Origin: Cyprinodon diabolis
Lineage: Eukaryota > Chordata > Actinopteri > Cyprinodontiformes > Cyprinodontidae
Direction of reading: 5' to 3'
Length of the DNA stretch: 64,000 bases
Assembly (NCBI GenBank): GCA_030533445.1
Contig: CM060075.1
Location: forward strand, 33,991,196-34,055,195
Shown piece by piece: positions 43,807-56,624 of this stretch. The position numbers and the translations under genes were made by a program. Under the pieces are notes generated by a model. The model was not told the DNA's origin. It was given only the letters and a program-made list of their open reading frames with translations, and did not search any database. The number at the start of each line of letters is the position of its first letter. Within the stretch, counting starts at the first letter, position 1.

Positions 43807-46368
43807 ATGAGCAATATGCCAGAATGTATGAGTGTGTATAAGGAAGAGGCTTTTATTCTGTAGAGTCCTTGTAGTCTTATTTTGAAAGTCTATCATGAAT
43901 GTGCATCAAAAGATGGGTCACGCCCAGCAGTGATATAGATCCATTTCCAAATGTTAAATCACTGGTTTTCCATGCTATTAGGTGAATAGTTGCTGTATTA
44001 CAGAGTAAATGGGAGACTTTTATTGCGAAATTTGCTCTGGGGTGTGTTTTGAAAAGGTCACTAGAGTCTAATAAAAACAACCTGGAAGAGTTTGGGTCAT
44101 AATGTTGAGCCATTTGCATCAATTAATGCATTAGTATAATCTAGAGGCTTTTATTTTGTAGGGTCCCTGGAGTCTTATTTTGAAAGTCCAACAGAGTTGT
44201 GTTTAGAGAAAATGTTCAGACCCATCAATGATAGTTGATGACTTTCCAATCGTTAAATCACTCTTTTTCCATTTTATTAGGGCAGTAGATGAAGTGGAAA
44301 TGGGAGGCTTTTATTTTGAAATTTGCCATAGGGTGTGTTTTAAACAGTCTCCTAGAGTCTATTCTCTAAAATGGGGTTGAGTTTGGGTCATAATGTTGAG
44401 CCATATAGGGCAATAAATATATGTAAAAAATATAGAGGCTTTTATTTTGAAGGGTCCCTGGAGTCTTATTTTGAAAGTCAATCAGTGCTGAGTGGCAAGG
44501 GAAGTGTCATGGACGGCAGTCATATAGTATCCATTTCCCAATGTTAAATCAGTGCTTTCACCCTCCATTAGATTAATATGTGCTGTTTAAAACAGCAGAG
44601 GTAAAATCTGTTTGAAGCTTGGTAACCTTGACAACGCTTAATGAGCCTCTCACTGACACAGACAACAGCTGCACTCACTATTGGTTTCTTCTTCCCAGGC
44701 TTTTTTGTATGGGAAGAACGGCACCGAACAAACGACTGCTGAGCAAAAACCGTATGAGTTATTAAAAAAAAAATTTCACCATGAGCATCAGCAATCCTTC
44801 GACTCCAACTATACCAACTTTGGTGTATGTGTGTCATTCAGAACAACATTTATGACGACTTGAAAACACATAGTCTGATTCGTTTTTCTCCCATCTTCAG
44901 TTTAAAAAGAATGGAGAAAGGCTGAAACTCATCGACTTTAGGTTGGTCTGGAGGGTTTTTAAGGAAAAGTATTCATCCTACCGTAATTCCGAAGACATTG
45001 TGTGAGTCCAGAGGTTTCAGTCTACAAACTGACCAAAAATGGTGACTGTAGGTCCAAATATGTGGCCGTGAGGGCGAGAATAAGATGTTTGATCTTAAAA
45101 AAATGGCCGCCTCCCACTAAGATTTCAGCAGCTGCACTCTAGCAGGCTGCTGCAGAAGCTAACTGTCAGCTAGCTTCCAGGTGCTTACCCTCCGAACAAA
45201 CGACTGCTGAGCAAAAACCGTAAAAGGTATCTGAAAAATTCTTTCAGTGAAAGCAACATCTATCCTTTGTCTCAGACTGGGGTAACCTTCATGTCTGTAG
45301 GTCTTTCACAACCCAAAACGAAGCAAAAACAAAATGGTTGGCCCACCTGCTCCTCCCTTTCTTTTAACTGCAGGACCTCACTCTCACTCACCTTTCAGCT
45401 GCTAAAGCACCCCTCCGAACAAACGACTGCTGAGTAAAAACCATAAAAGGTATCTCAAAAATTATTTTTATCTAAGCGACAGCTATATCTTGTCTTCAAT
45501 TGGAGTAACTTTCATGGCTGTAGGTCATCTACAACCTGAATGGGAAGAGAAAGAAAAAGAAAAAACGTTTCGTCACACATGAGCTTCTAATTGAGCTAGC
45601 TGCAGCAGGTCACTCACCCAGCTTTGAGGTGCTTAAAATGTCCTCCGAACAAACGACTGCTGAGCAAAAACCGTATGAGTTATTCAAAAAATTCTTTCAC
45701 CGTGAGCGTCAGCCATCCTTCGACTCCAACTATGCCAACTTTGGTGTATGTGTGTCATTCAGAAAAATATTTATGACGACTTGAAAACACATAGTCTGAT
45801 TCGTTTTTCTCCCCTCTTCTGCTCCAAAACCAATGAAAAACTGCTCTGATTTTCATCGACTTTAGGTCGGTCTGGAGGGTTTTTAAGGAAAAGTATTAAT
45901 CCTACCGTAATTCCGAAGATATTGTGTGGGTCCAGAGATTTCAGTCTACAAACTGACCAAAAATGGTGACTCTAGCTATAAATATGTGGCCGTGAGGGCG
46001 AGTTTAAAATGTTTTTTTGTGTTTAAAAAACGCCTGCCTCACACTCTAGCTTTTCAGTTGCTCCACTCTAGCAGGCTGGATTTTGCTAAAACTTTGTGGC
46101 GCTTGAGGTCTGATTATACAAAAACCGTAGCAGTTATCAACATACCGTCTTCAGTTTTAAATAGACGAAGGATTTATCTACAAACTGAGCTTCAAACTGT
46201 TTTTCTAGGTGAATGTATGCCGACACAGTGAAGTGCTGTTTTTTATGCTTTTTTTTTCCTTTCCCCATTCATTTCCTATGGGATTTTTTTGCGACGTTTT
46301 TGCTAATAATTCGCAAACCTTCGGACTAATGAGAAAGTTTTATACAAGCACACATCACCCCATTGGTC

Positions 46369-46445
46369 CCGACGCGTGTGCCAACTTTGGGCCCGATCCG
46401 CCAAACCGTGCGGGACTAGTTACGCGCCGAAGTTTTGGGTATACG
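46369..46445 (+). other. CpG-dense unit tail (unit 1 example)
   Basis: About eleven CpG dinucleotides fall in 77 bp (GACGCG, GATCCGCC, CGTGCGGG, ACGCGCCG, ATACGGG). This is far denser than the surrounding DNA. The same block closes units 2-6. Confidence 0.85.
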
Positions 46446-46461
46446 GGAGAATTATAATAAT

Positions 46462-49400
46462 AACTAGAAAATTTCTAAAGAAATTTTGAGGGGGGCCACC
46501 TACTGCCCGTCTGGGGAACCGGGCCAATACGGCCCTGGCAAGTGACGTCGGGGCTCCCCAGACCAACTGCTTACGCCTTTGAGGGCTGCTGAGGGAAGGA
46601 AAGAGGGCAAGTTCATGGGCAAAGAGAGCTGTGTGCCACTTGTGCTGAAATCTGGGAAATAGACGTGCACAGAGTATGATGCACAAGGGTAATATGGGTT
46701 GTCCATATTGAAACACAGTGGGTAAAGCCCAGTTGGCGGGCTTCGCCCGCCTGCTAGGAGCCATCTCAGTGAAGAAAAAAATCACCAATGGCGGGCTCTG
46801 CCCGCCTTCTAAGAGCCATTGCAGTGATGAAATCACCTGCTAAGAGCCATTGCAGTGATGTAATCACCTTTGGCGGGCTCCGCCCGCCTGTTACCATTGG
46901 CGGGCTCCGCCCGCCTTCTAAGAGCCATTGCAGTGATGAAATCACCAATGGCAATGAGCAATATGCCAGAATGTATGAGTGTGTATAAGGAAGAGGCTTT
47001 TATTCTGTAGAGTCCTTGTAGTCTTATTTTGAAAGTCTATCATGAATGTGCATCAAAAGATGGGTCACGCCCAGCAGTGATATAGAATCCATTTCCAAAT
47101 GTTAAATCACTGGTTTTCCATGTTATTAGGTGAATAGTTGCTGTATTACAGAGTAAATGGGAGACTTTTATTGTGAAATTTGCTCTGGGGTGTGTTTTGA
47201 AAAGGTCACTAGAGTCTAATAAAAACAACCTGGAAGAGTTTGGGTCATAATGTTGAGCCATTTGCATCAATTAATGCATTACTATAATCTAGAGGCTTTT
47301 ATTTTGTAGGGTCCCTGGAGTCTTATTTTGAAAGTCCAACAGAGTTGTGTTTATAGAAAATGTTCAGACCCGTCAATGATAGTTGATTACTTTCCAATCG
47401 TTAAATCACTCTTTTTCCATGTTATTAGGGCAGTAGATGAAGCGGAAATGGGAGGCTTTTATTTTGAAATTTGCTATAGGGTGTGTTTTAAACAGTCTCC
47501 TAGAGTCTATTCTCTAAAACGGGGTTGAGTTTGGGTCATAATGTTGAGCCATATAGAGCAATAAATATATGTAAAAAATATAGAGGCTTTTATTTTGTAG
47601 GGTCCCTGGAGTCTTATTTTGAAAGTCTATCAGTGCTGAGTGGCAAGGGAAGTGTCATGTACAGCAGTCATATAGTATCCATTTCCCAATGTTAAATCAG
47701 TCCTTTCACCCTCCATTAGATTAATATGTGCTGTTTAAAACAGCAGAGGTAAAATCTGTTTGAAGCTTGGTAACCTTGACAACGCTTAACGAGCCTCTCA
47801 CTGACACAGACAACAGCTGCACTCACTATTGGTTTCTTCTTCCCAGGCTTTTTTGTATGGGAAGAACGGCACCGAACAAACGACTACTGATCAAAAACCG
47901 TATGAGTTATTCAAAAAACATTTTCACCATGAGCATCAGCAATCCTTCGACTCCAACTATACCAACTTTGGTGTATGTGTGTCATTCAGAAAAATATTTA
48001 TGACGAGTTGAAAACACATAGTCTGATTCGTTTTTCTCCCATCTTCAGCTCAAAAAGAATGGAGAAAGGCTGAAACTCTCATCCACTTTAGGTTGGTCTG
48101 GAGGGTTTTTAAGGCAAAGTATTAATCCTACCGTAATTCCGAAGACATTGTGTGAGTCCAGAGGTTTCAGTCTACAAACTGACCAAAAATGGTGACTGTA
48201 GCTCCAAATATGTGGCCGTGAGGGCGAGAATAAGATGTTTGATCTTAAAAAATGGCCGCCTCACACTAAGATTTCAGCAGCTGCACTCTAGCAGGCTGCT
48301 GCAGAAGCTAACTGTCAGCTAGCTTCCAGGTGCTTACCCTCCGAACAAACGACTGCTGAGCAAAAACCGTAAAAGATATCTGAAAAATTCTTTCAGTGAA
48401 AGCAACATCTATCCTTTGTCTCAGACTGGGGTAACCTTCATGTCTGTAGGTCTTTCACAACCCAAAACGAAGCACAAACAAAATGGTTGGCCCACCTGCT
48501 CCTCCCTTTGTTTGAACTGCAGGACCTCACTCTCACTCACCTTTTAGCTGCTAAAGCACCCCTCCGAACAAACGACTGCTGAGTAAAAACCGTAAAAGGT
48601 ATCTGAAAAATTCTTTTTATCTAAGCGACAGCTATATCTTGTCTTCAATTGGAGTAACTTTCATGGCTGTAGGTCATCTACAAACTGAATGGGAAGAGAA
48701 AGAAAAAGAAAAAACGTTTCATCACACCTAAGCTTCTAATTGAGCTAGCTGCAGCAGGTCACTGTCACTCAGCTTTCAGGTGCTTAAAATGTCCTCCGAA
48801 CAAACGACTGCTGAGCAAAAACCGTATGAGTTATTCAAAAAATTTTTTCACCGTGAGCGTCAGTCATCCTTCGACTCCAACTATGCCAACTTTGGTGTAT
48901 GTGTGTCATTCAGAAAAATATTTATGACGAGTTTAAAACACATAGTCGGATTCGTTTTTCTCCCCTCTTCTGCTCCAAAACCAATGAAAAACGGCTCTGA
49001 TTTTCATCGACTTTAGGTCGGTCTGGAGGGTTTTTAAGGAAAAGTATTAATCCTACCGTAATTCCGAAGATATTGTGTGGGTCCAGAGATTTCAGTCTAC
49101 AAACTGACCAAAAATGGTGACTCTAGCTATAAATATGTGGCCGTGAGGGCGAGTTTAAAATGTTTTTTTGTGTTTAAAAAACGCCTGCCTCACACTCTAG
49201 CTTTTCAGTTGCTCCACTCTAGCAGGCTGGATTTTGCTAAAACTTTGTGGCGCTTGAGGTCTGATTATACAAAAACCGTAGCAGTTATCAACATACCGTC
49301 TTCAGTTTTAAATAGACGAAGGATTTATCTACAAACTGAGCTTCAAACTGTTTTTCTAGGTGAATGTATGCCGACACAGTGAAGTGCTGTTTTTTATGCT

Positions 49401-49609
49401 TTTTTTTTCCTCTCCCCATTCATTTCCTATGGGATTTTTTTGCGACGTTTTCGCTAATAATTCGCAAACCTTCGGACTAATGAGAAAGTTTTATACAAGC
49501 ACACATCACCCCATTGGTCCCGACGCGTGTGCCAACTTTGGGCCCGATCCGCCAAACCGTGCGGGACTAGTTACGCGCCGAAGTTTTGGGTATACGGGAG
49601 AATTATAAT
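46462..49609 (+). repeat. Macrosatellite unit 2
   Basis: Shares with unit 4 the variants GTACAGCAG (about 47659), ATAGAGCAAT (about 47554), ATCCACTTTAGG (about 48082) and AAGGCAAAG (about 48111). It lacks one minisatellite core and has no hairpin module at its end. Confidence 0.95.
46735..46954 (+). repeat. GC-rich minisatellite of unit 2 (4 cores, 1 deleted)
   Basis: Cores at 46735, 46790, 46872 and 46899. A core is missing between 46837 and 46838, where ATCACC runs straight into TGCTAAGAGCC: a clean 20-bp loss of AAT plus the 17-bp core. The last two cores are only 27 bp apart. Confidence 0.93.
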
Positions 49610-49882
49610 AACTAGAAAATTTCTAAAGAAATTTTGAGGGGGGCCACCTACTGCCCGTCTGGGGAACAGGGCCAATACGGCCCTGGCAAGTGACGTCGGG
49701 GCTCCCCAGACCAACTGCTTACGCCTTTGAGGGCTGCTGAGGGAAGGAAAGAGGGCAAGTTCATGGGTAAAGAGAGCTGTGTGCCACTTGTGCTGAAATC
49801 TGGGAAATAGACGTGCACAGCGTATGATGCACAAGGGTAATATGGGTTGTCCATATTGAAACACAGTGGGTAAAGCCCAGTT

Positions 49883-50094
49883 GGCGGGCTTCGCCCGCCT
49901 GCGAGGAGCCATCTCAGTGAAGAAAAAAATCACCAATGGCGGGCTCTGCCCGCCTTCTAAGAGCCATTGCAGTGATGAAATCACCAATGGCGGGCTCCGC
50001 CCGCCTGCTAAGAGCCATTGCAGTGATGTAATCACCTTTGGCGGGCTCCGCCCGCCTTCTAAGAGCCATTGCAGTGATGAAATCACCAATGGCA
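49883..50094 (+). repeat. GC-rich minisatellite of unit 3 (4 cores)
   Basis: Cores at 49883, 49938, 49989 and 50040, with the same spacing as unit 1. Confidence 0.93.
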
Positions 50095-52754
50095 ATGAGC
50101 AATATGCCAGAATGTATGAGTGTGTATAAGGAAGAGGCTTTTATTCTGTAGAGTCCTTGTAGTCTTATTTTGAAAGTCTATCATGAATGTGCATCAAAAG
50201 ATGGGTCACGCCCAGCAGTGATATAGAATCCATTTCCAAATGTTAAATCACTGGTTTTCCATGTTATTAGGTGAATAGTTGCTGTATTACAGAGTAAATG
50301 GGAGACTTTTATTGTGAAATTTGCTCTGGGGTGTGTTTTGAAAAGGTCACTAGAGTCTAATAAAAACAACCTGGAAGAGTTTGGGTCATAATGTTGAGCC
50401 ATTTGCATCAATTAATGCATTACTATAATCTAGAGGCTTTTATTTTGTAGGGTCCCTGGAGTCTTATTTTGAAAGTCCAACAGAGTTGTGTTTATAGAAA
50501 ATGTTCAGACCCGTCAATGATAGTTGATTACTTTCCAATCGTTAAATCACTCTTTTTCCATGTTATTAGGGCAGTAGATGAAGCGGAAATGGGAGGCTTT
50601 TATTTTGAAATTTGCTATAGGGTGTGTTTTAAACAGTCTCCTAGAGTCTATTCTCTAAAACGGGGTTGAGTTTGGGTCATAATGTTGAGCCATATAGGGC
50701 AATAAATATATGTAAAAAATATAGAGGCTTTTATTTTGTAGGGTCCCTGGAGTCTTATTTTGAAAGTCTATCAGTGCTGAGTGGCAAGGGAAGTGTCATG
50801 GACAGCAGTCATATAGTATCCATTTCCCAATGTTAAATCAGTCCTTTCACCCTCCATTAGATTAATATGTGCTGTTTAAAACAGCAGAGGTAAAATCTGT
50901 TTGAAGCTTGGTAACCTTGACAACGCTTAACGAGCCTCTCACTGACACAGACAACAGCTGCACTCACTATTGGTTTCTTCTTCCCAGGCTTTTTTGTATG
51001 GGAAGAACGGCACCGAACAAACGACTACTGATCAAAAACCGTATGAGTTATTCAAAAAACATTTTCACCATGAGCATCAGCAATCCTTCGACTCCAACTA
51101 TACCAACTTTGGTGTATGTGTGTCATTCAGAAAAATATTTATGACGAGTTGAAAACACATAGTCTGATTCGTTTCTCTCCCATCTTCAGCTCAAAAAGAA
51201 TAGAGAAAGGCTGAAACTCTCATCGACTTTAGGTTGGTCTGGAGGGTTTTTAAGGAAAAGTATTAATCCTACCGTAATTCCGAAGACATTGTGTGAGTCC
51301 AGAGGTTTCAGTCTACAAACTGACCAAAAATGGTGACTGTAGCTCCAAATATGTGGCCGTGAGGGCGAGAATAAGATGTTTGATCTTAAAAAAATGGCCG
51401 CCTCACACTAAGATTTCAGCAGCTGCACTCTAGCAGGCTGCTGCAGAAGCTAACTGTCAGCTAGCTTCCAGGTGCTTACCCTCCGAACAAACGACTGCTG
51501 AGCAAAAACCGTAAAAGATATCTGAAAAATTCTTTCAGTGAAAGCAACATCTATCCTTTGTCTCAGACTGGGGTAACCTTCATGTCTGTAGGTCTTTCAC
51601 AACCCAAAACGAAGCACAAACAAAATGGTTGGCCCACCTGCTCCTCCCTTTGTTTGAACTGCAGGACCTCACTCTCACTCACCTTTTAGCTGCTAAAGCA
51701 CCCCTCCGAACAAACGACTGCTGAGTAAAAACCGTAAAAGGTATCTGAAAAATTCTTTTTATCTAAGCGACAGCTATATCTTGTCTTCAATTGGAGTAAC
51801 TTTCATGGCTGTAGGTCATCTACAAACTGAATGGGAAGAGAAAGAAAAAGAAAAAACGTTTCATCACACCTAAGCTTCTAATTGAGCTAGCTGCAGCAGG
51901 TCACTGTCACTCAGCTTTCAGGTGCTTAAAATGTCCTCCGAACAAACGACTGCTGAGCAAAAACCGTATGAGTTATTCAAAAAATTTTTTCACCGTGAGC
52001 GTCAGTCATCCTTCGACTCCAACTATGCCAACTTTGGTGTATGTGTGTCATTCAGAAAAATATTTATGACGAGTTTAAAACACATAGTCGGATTCGTTTT
52101 TCTCCCCTCTTCTGCTCCAAAACCAATGAAAAACGGCTCTGATTTTCATCGACTTTAGGTCGGTCTGGAGGGTTTTTAAGGAAAAGTATTAATCCTACCG
52201 TAATTCCGAAGATATTGTGTGGGTCCAGAGATTTCAGTCTACAAACTGACCAAAAATGGTGACTCTAGCTATAAATATGTGGCCGTGAGGGCGAGTTTAA
52301 AATGTTTTTTTGTGTTTAAAAAACGCCTGCCTCACACTCTAGCTTTTCAGTTGCTCCACTCTAGCAGGCTGGATTTTGCTAAAACTTTGTGGCGCTTGAG
52401 GTCTGATTATACAAAAACCGTAGCAGTTATCAACATACCGTCTTCAGTTTTAAATAGACGAAGGATTTATCTACAAACTGAGCTTCAAACTGTTTTTCTA
52501 GGTGAATGTATGCCGACACAGTGAAGTGCTGTTTTTTATGCTTTTTTTTTCCTCTCCCCATTCATTTCCTATGGGATTTTTTTGCGACGTTTTCGCTAAT
52601 AATTCGCAAACCTTCGGACTAATGAGAAAGTTTTATACAAGCACACATCACCCCATTGGTCCCGACGCGTGTGCCAACTTTGGGCCCGATCCGCCAAACC
52701 GTGCGGGACTAGTTACGCGCCGAAGTTTTGGGTATACGGGAGAATTATAATAAT

Positions 52755-52889
52755 AATAATACGCGGAATAAATATGTGCAATAGTAGTAGGTGGGCCATG
52801 CCTTCGGCATGTGGCCCCCCAATAATAATACGCGGAATAAATATGTGCAATAGTAGTAGGTGGGCCATGCCTTCGGCATGTGGCCCCCC
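52755..52889 (+). repeat. Hairpin-module dimer at unit 3/4 junction
   Basis: Two copies of a module that starts ACGCGGAATAAATATG (52761 and 52830, 69-bp period) and ends with a hairpin GGGCCATGCC-TTC-GGCATGTGGCCC (CATGCC/GGCATG stem, then a 2-nt bulge). An AATAAA hexamer is in each copy. The period differs from the 66 bp in unit 5 by one AAT triplet. Confidence 0.92.
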
Positions 52890-55800
52890 AACTAGAAAAT
52901 TTCTAAAGAAATTTTGAGGGGGGCCACCTACTGCCCGTCTGGGGAACCGGGCCAATACGGCCCTGGCAAGTGACGTCGGGGCTCCCCAGACCAACTGCTT
53001 ACGCCTTTGAGGGCTGCTGAGGGAAGGAAAGAGGGCAAGTTCATGGGCAAAGAGAGCTGTGTGCCACTTGTGCTGAAATCTGGGAAATAGACGTGCACAG
53101 AGTATGATGCACAAGGGTAATATGGGTTGTCCATATTGAAACACAGTGGGTAAAGCCCAGTTGGCGGGCTTCGCCCGCCTGCTGGGAGCCATCTCAGTGA
53201 AGAAAAAAATCACCAATGGCGGGCTCTGCCCGCCTTCTAAGAGCCATTGCAGTGATGAAATCACCAATGGCGGGCTCCGCCCGCCTGCTAAGAGCCATTG
53301 CAGTGATGTAATCACCTTTGGCGGGCTCCGCCCGCCTGTTACCATTGGCGGGCTCCGCCCGCCTTCTAAGAGCCATTGCAGTGATGAAATCACCAATGGC
53401 AATGAGCAATATGCCAGAATGTATGAGTGTGTATAAGGAAGAGGCTTTTATTCTGTAGAGTCCTTGTAGTCTTATTTTGAAAGTCTATCATGAATGTGCA
53501 TCAAAAGATGGGTCACGCCCAGCAGTGATATAGAATCCATTTCCAAATGTTAAATCACTGGTTTTCCATGTTATTAGGTGAATAGTTGCTGTATTACAGA
53601 GTAAATGGGAGACTTTTATTGTGAAATTTGCTCTGGGGTGTGTTTTGAAAAGGTCACTAGAGTCTAATAAAAACAACCTGGAAGAGTTTGGGTCATAATG
53701 TTGAGCCATTTGCATCAATTAATGCATTACTATAATCTAGAGGCTTTTATTTTGTAGGGTCCCTGGAGTCTTATTTTGAAAGTCCAACAGAGTTGTGTTT
53801 ATAGAAAATGTTCAGACCCGTCAATGATAGTTGATTACTTTCCAATCGTTAAATCACTCTTTTTCCATGTTATTAGGGCAGTAGATGAAGCGGAAATGGG
53901 AGGCTTTTATTTTGAAATTTGCTATAGGGTGTGTTTTAAACAGTCTCCTAGAGTCTATTCTCTAAAACGGGGTTGAGTTTGGGTCATAATGTTGAGCCAT
54001 ATAGAGCAATAAATATATGTAAAAAATATAGAGGCTTTTATTTTGTAGGGTCCCTGGAGTCTTATTTTGAAAGTCTATCAGTGCTGAGTGGCAAGGGAAG
54101 TGTCATGTACAGCAGTCATATAGTATCCATTTCCCAATGTTAAATCAGTCCTTTCACCCTCCATTAGATTAATATGTGCTGTTTAAAACAGCAGAGGTAA
54201 AATCTGTTTGAAGCTTGGTAACCTTGACAACGCTTAACGAGCCTCTCACTGACACAGACAACAGCTGCACTCACTATTGGTTTCTTCTTCCCAGGCTTTT
54301 TTGTATGGGAAGAACGGCACCGAACAAACGACTACTGATCAAAAACCGTATGAGTTATTCAAAAAACATTTTCACCATGAGCATCAGCAATCCTTCGACT
54401 CCAACTATACCAACTTTGGTGTATGTGTGTCATTCAGAAAAATATTTATGACGAGTTGAAAACACATAGTCTGATTCGTTTTTCTCCCATCTTCAGCTCA
54501 AAAAGAATGGAGAAAGGCTGAAACTCTCATCCACTTTAGGTTGGTCTGGAGGGTTTTTAAGGCAAAGTATTAATCCTACCGTAATTCCGAAGACATTGTG
54601 TGAGTCCAGAGGTTTCAGTCTACAAACTGACCAAAAATGGTGACTGTAGCTCCAAATATGTGGCCGTGAGGGCGAGAATAAGATGTTTGATCTTAAAAAA
54701 TGGCCGCCTCACACTAAGATTTCAGCAGCTGCACTCTAGCAGGCTGCTGCAGAAGCTAACTGTCAGCTAGCTTCCAGGTGCTTACCCTCCGAACAAACGA
54801 CTGCTGAGCAAAAACCGTAAAAGATATCTGAAAAATTCTTTCAGTGAAAGCAACATCTATCCTTTGTCTCAGACTGGGGTAACCTTCATGTCTGTAGGTC
54901 TTTCACAACCCAAAACGAAGCACAAACAAAATGGTTGGCCCACCTGCTCCTCCCTTTGTTTGAACTGCAGGACCTCACTCTCACTCACCTTTTAGCTGCT
55001 AAAGCACCCCTCCGAACAAACGACTGCTGAGTAAAAACCGTAAAAGGTATCTGAAAAATTCTTTTTATCTAAGCGACAGCTATATCTTGTCTTCAATTGG
55101 AGTAACTTTCATGGCTGTAGGTCATCTACAAACTGAATGGGAAGAGAAAGAAAAAGAAAAAACGTTTCATCACACCTAAGCTTCTAATTGAGCTAGCTGC
55201 AGCAGGTCACTGTCACTCAGCTTTCAGGTGCTTAAAATGTCCTCCGAACAAACGACTGCTGAGCAAAAACCGTATGAGTTATTCAAAAAATTTTTTCACC
55301 GTGAGCGTCAGTCATCCTTCGACTCCAACTATGCCAACTTTGGTGTATGTGTGTCATTCAGAAAAATATTTATGACGAGTTTAAAACACATAGTCGGATT
55401 CGTTTTTCTCCCCTCTTCTGCTCCAAAACCAATGAAAAACGGCTCTGATTTTCATCGACTTTAGGTCGGTCTGGAGGGTTTTTAAGGAAAAGTATTAATC
55501 CTACCGTAATTCCGAAGATATTGTGTGGGTCCAGAGATTTCAGTCTACAAACTGACCAAAAATGGTGACTCTAGCTATAAATATGTGGCCGTGAGGGCGA
55601 GTTTAAAATGTTTTTTTGTGTTTAAAAAACGCCTGCCTCACACTCTAGCTTTTCAGTTGCTCCACTCTAGCAGGCTGGATTTTGCTAAAACTTTGTGGCG
55701 CTTGAGGTCTGATTATACAAAAACCGTAGCAGTTATCAACATACCGTCTTCAGTTTTAAATAGACGAAGGATTTATCTACAAACTGAGCTTCAAACTGTT

Positions 55801-56060
55801 TTTCTAGGTGAATGTATGCCGACACAGTGAAGTGCTGTTTTTTATGCTTTTTTTTTCCTCTCCCCATTCATTTCCTATGGGATTTTTTTGCGACGTTTTC
55901 GCTAATAATTCGCAAACCTTCGGACTAATGAGAAAGTTTTATACAAGCACACATCACCCCATTGGTCCCGACGCGTGTGCCAACTTTGGGCCCGATCCGC
56001 CAAACCGTGCGGGACTAGTTACGCGCCGAAGTTTTGGGTATACGGGAGAATTATAATAAT
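52890..56060 (+). repeat. Macrosatellite unit 4
   Basis: Very close to unit 2 across its body (GTACAGCAG, ATAGAGCAAT, ATCCACTTTAGG, AAGGCAAAG). The head and minisatellite are like unit 6. It ends in an AAT tract without hairpin. Confidence 0.95.
53163..53402 (+). repeat. GC-rich minisatellite of unit 4 (5 cores)
   Basis: Cores at 53163, 53218, 53269, 53320 and 53347. The last pair is 27 bp apart, joined by TGTTACCATT. Confidence 0.93.
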
Positions 56061-56333
56061 AACTAGAAAATTTCTAAAGAAATTTTGAGGGGGGCCACCT
56101 ACTGCCCGTCTGGGGAACCGGGCCAATACGGCCCTGGCAAGTGACGTCGGGGCTCCCCAGACCAACTGCTTACGCCTTTAAGGGCTGCAGAGGGAAGGAA
56201 AGAGGTCAAGTTCATGGGCAAAGAGAGCTGTGTGCCACTTGTGCTGAAATCTGGGAAATAGACGTGCACAGCGTATGATGCACAAGCGTAATATCGGTTG
56301 TCCATATTGAACCACAGTGGGTAAAGCTCAGTT

Positions 56334-56624
56334 GGCGTGCTCCACCCGCCTGCTAGGAGCCATTGCAGTGATGAAAAAAATCACCATTGGCGGGCTCCGC
56401 CCGCCTTCTAAAAGCCATTGCAGTGATGAAATCACCAATAGCGGGCTCTGCCCGCCTGCTAATAGCCATTGCAGTGATGTAATCACCATCGGCGGGCTCC
56501 GCCCGCCTGCTACCATTGGCGGGCTCCGCCCGCCTTGTAAAATCCATTGCAGTGATGAAATCACCATTGGCGGGCTCCGCCCGCCTTCTAAGAGCCATTG
56601 CAGTGATGAAATTACAAGTGGCAA
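56334..56624 (+). repeat. GC-rich minisatellite of unit 5 (6 cores)
   Basis: Cores at 56334, 56389, 56440, 56491, 56518 and 56569. The first has lost symmetry (GGCGTGCTCCACCCGCC) and the third starts with A. Confidence 0.93.

Larger units (their letters stand above)
43322..46461 (+). repeat. Macrosatellite unit 1
   Basis: First unit, directly abutting unique DNA. ~290-bp sub-repeats start near 43846, 44142 and 44433. ~230-bp sub-repeats, marked by CCGAACAAACGACTGCTGAG, start at 44724, 45192, 45415 and 45645. It has private variants (for example GGACGGCAG at about 44512), as expected of an edge unit. It ends in ATTATAATAAT with no hairpin module. Confidence 0.95.
49610..52889 (+). repeat. Macrosatellite unit 3
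   Basis: Resembles unit 1 in minisatellite layout and carries GGACAGCAG (about 50801). In the middle it has GTTTCTCTCCC and AAGAATAGAG (about 51171-51205), shared with units 5 and 6. It ends with the hairpin-module dimer. Confidence 0.95.

Noticed and set aside
43292..43807. Long minus-strand open frame (171 aa) across the minisatellite, with similar frames in every unit (up to 229 aa)
   Set aside because: The frame starts only at TTG codons. It stays open because the core spacing (51 bp mostly) is a multiple of three, and other frames on both strands are open across the same DNA. Its composition simply mirrors the repeat.
45926..46231. 101-aa plus-strand open frame repeated in six units
   Set aside because: It begins with GTG and has no ATG. 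The only differences between copies (in unit 5, at about 59024 and 59193) are both amino-acid changing, giving no sign of protein-level constraint. Identity is explained by homogenisation of the whole tail.
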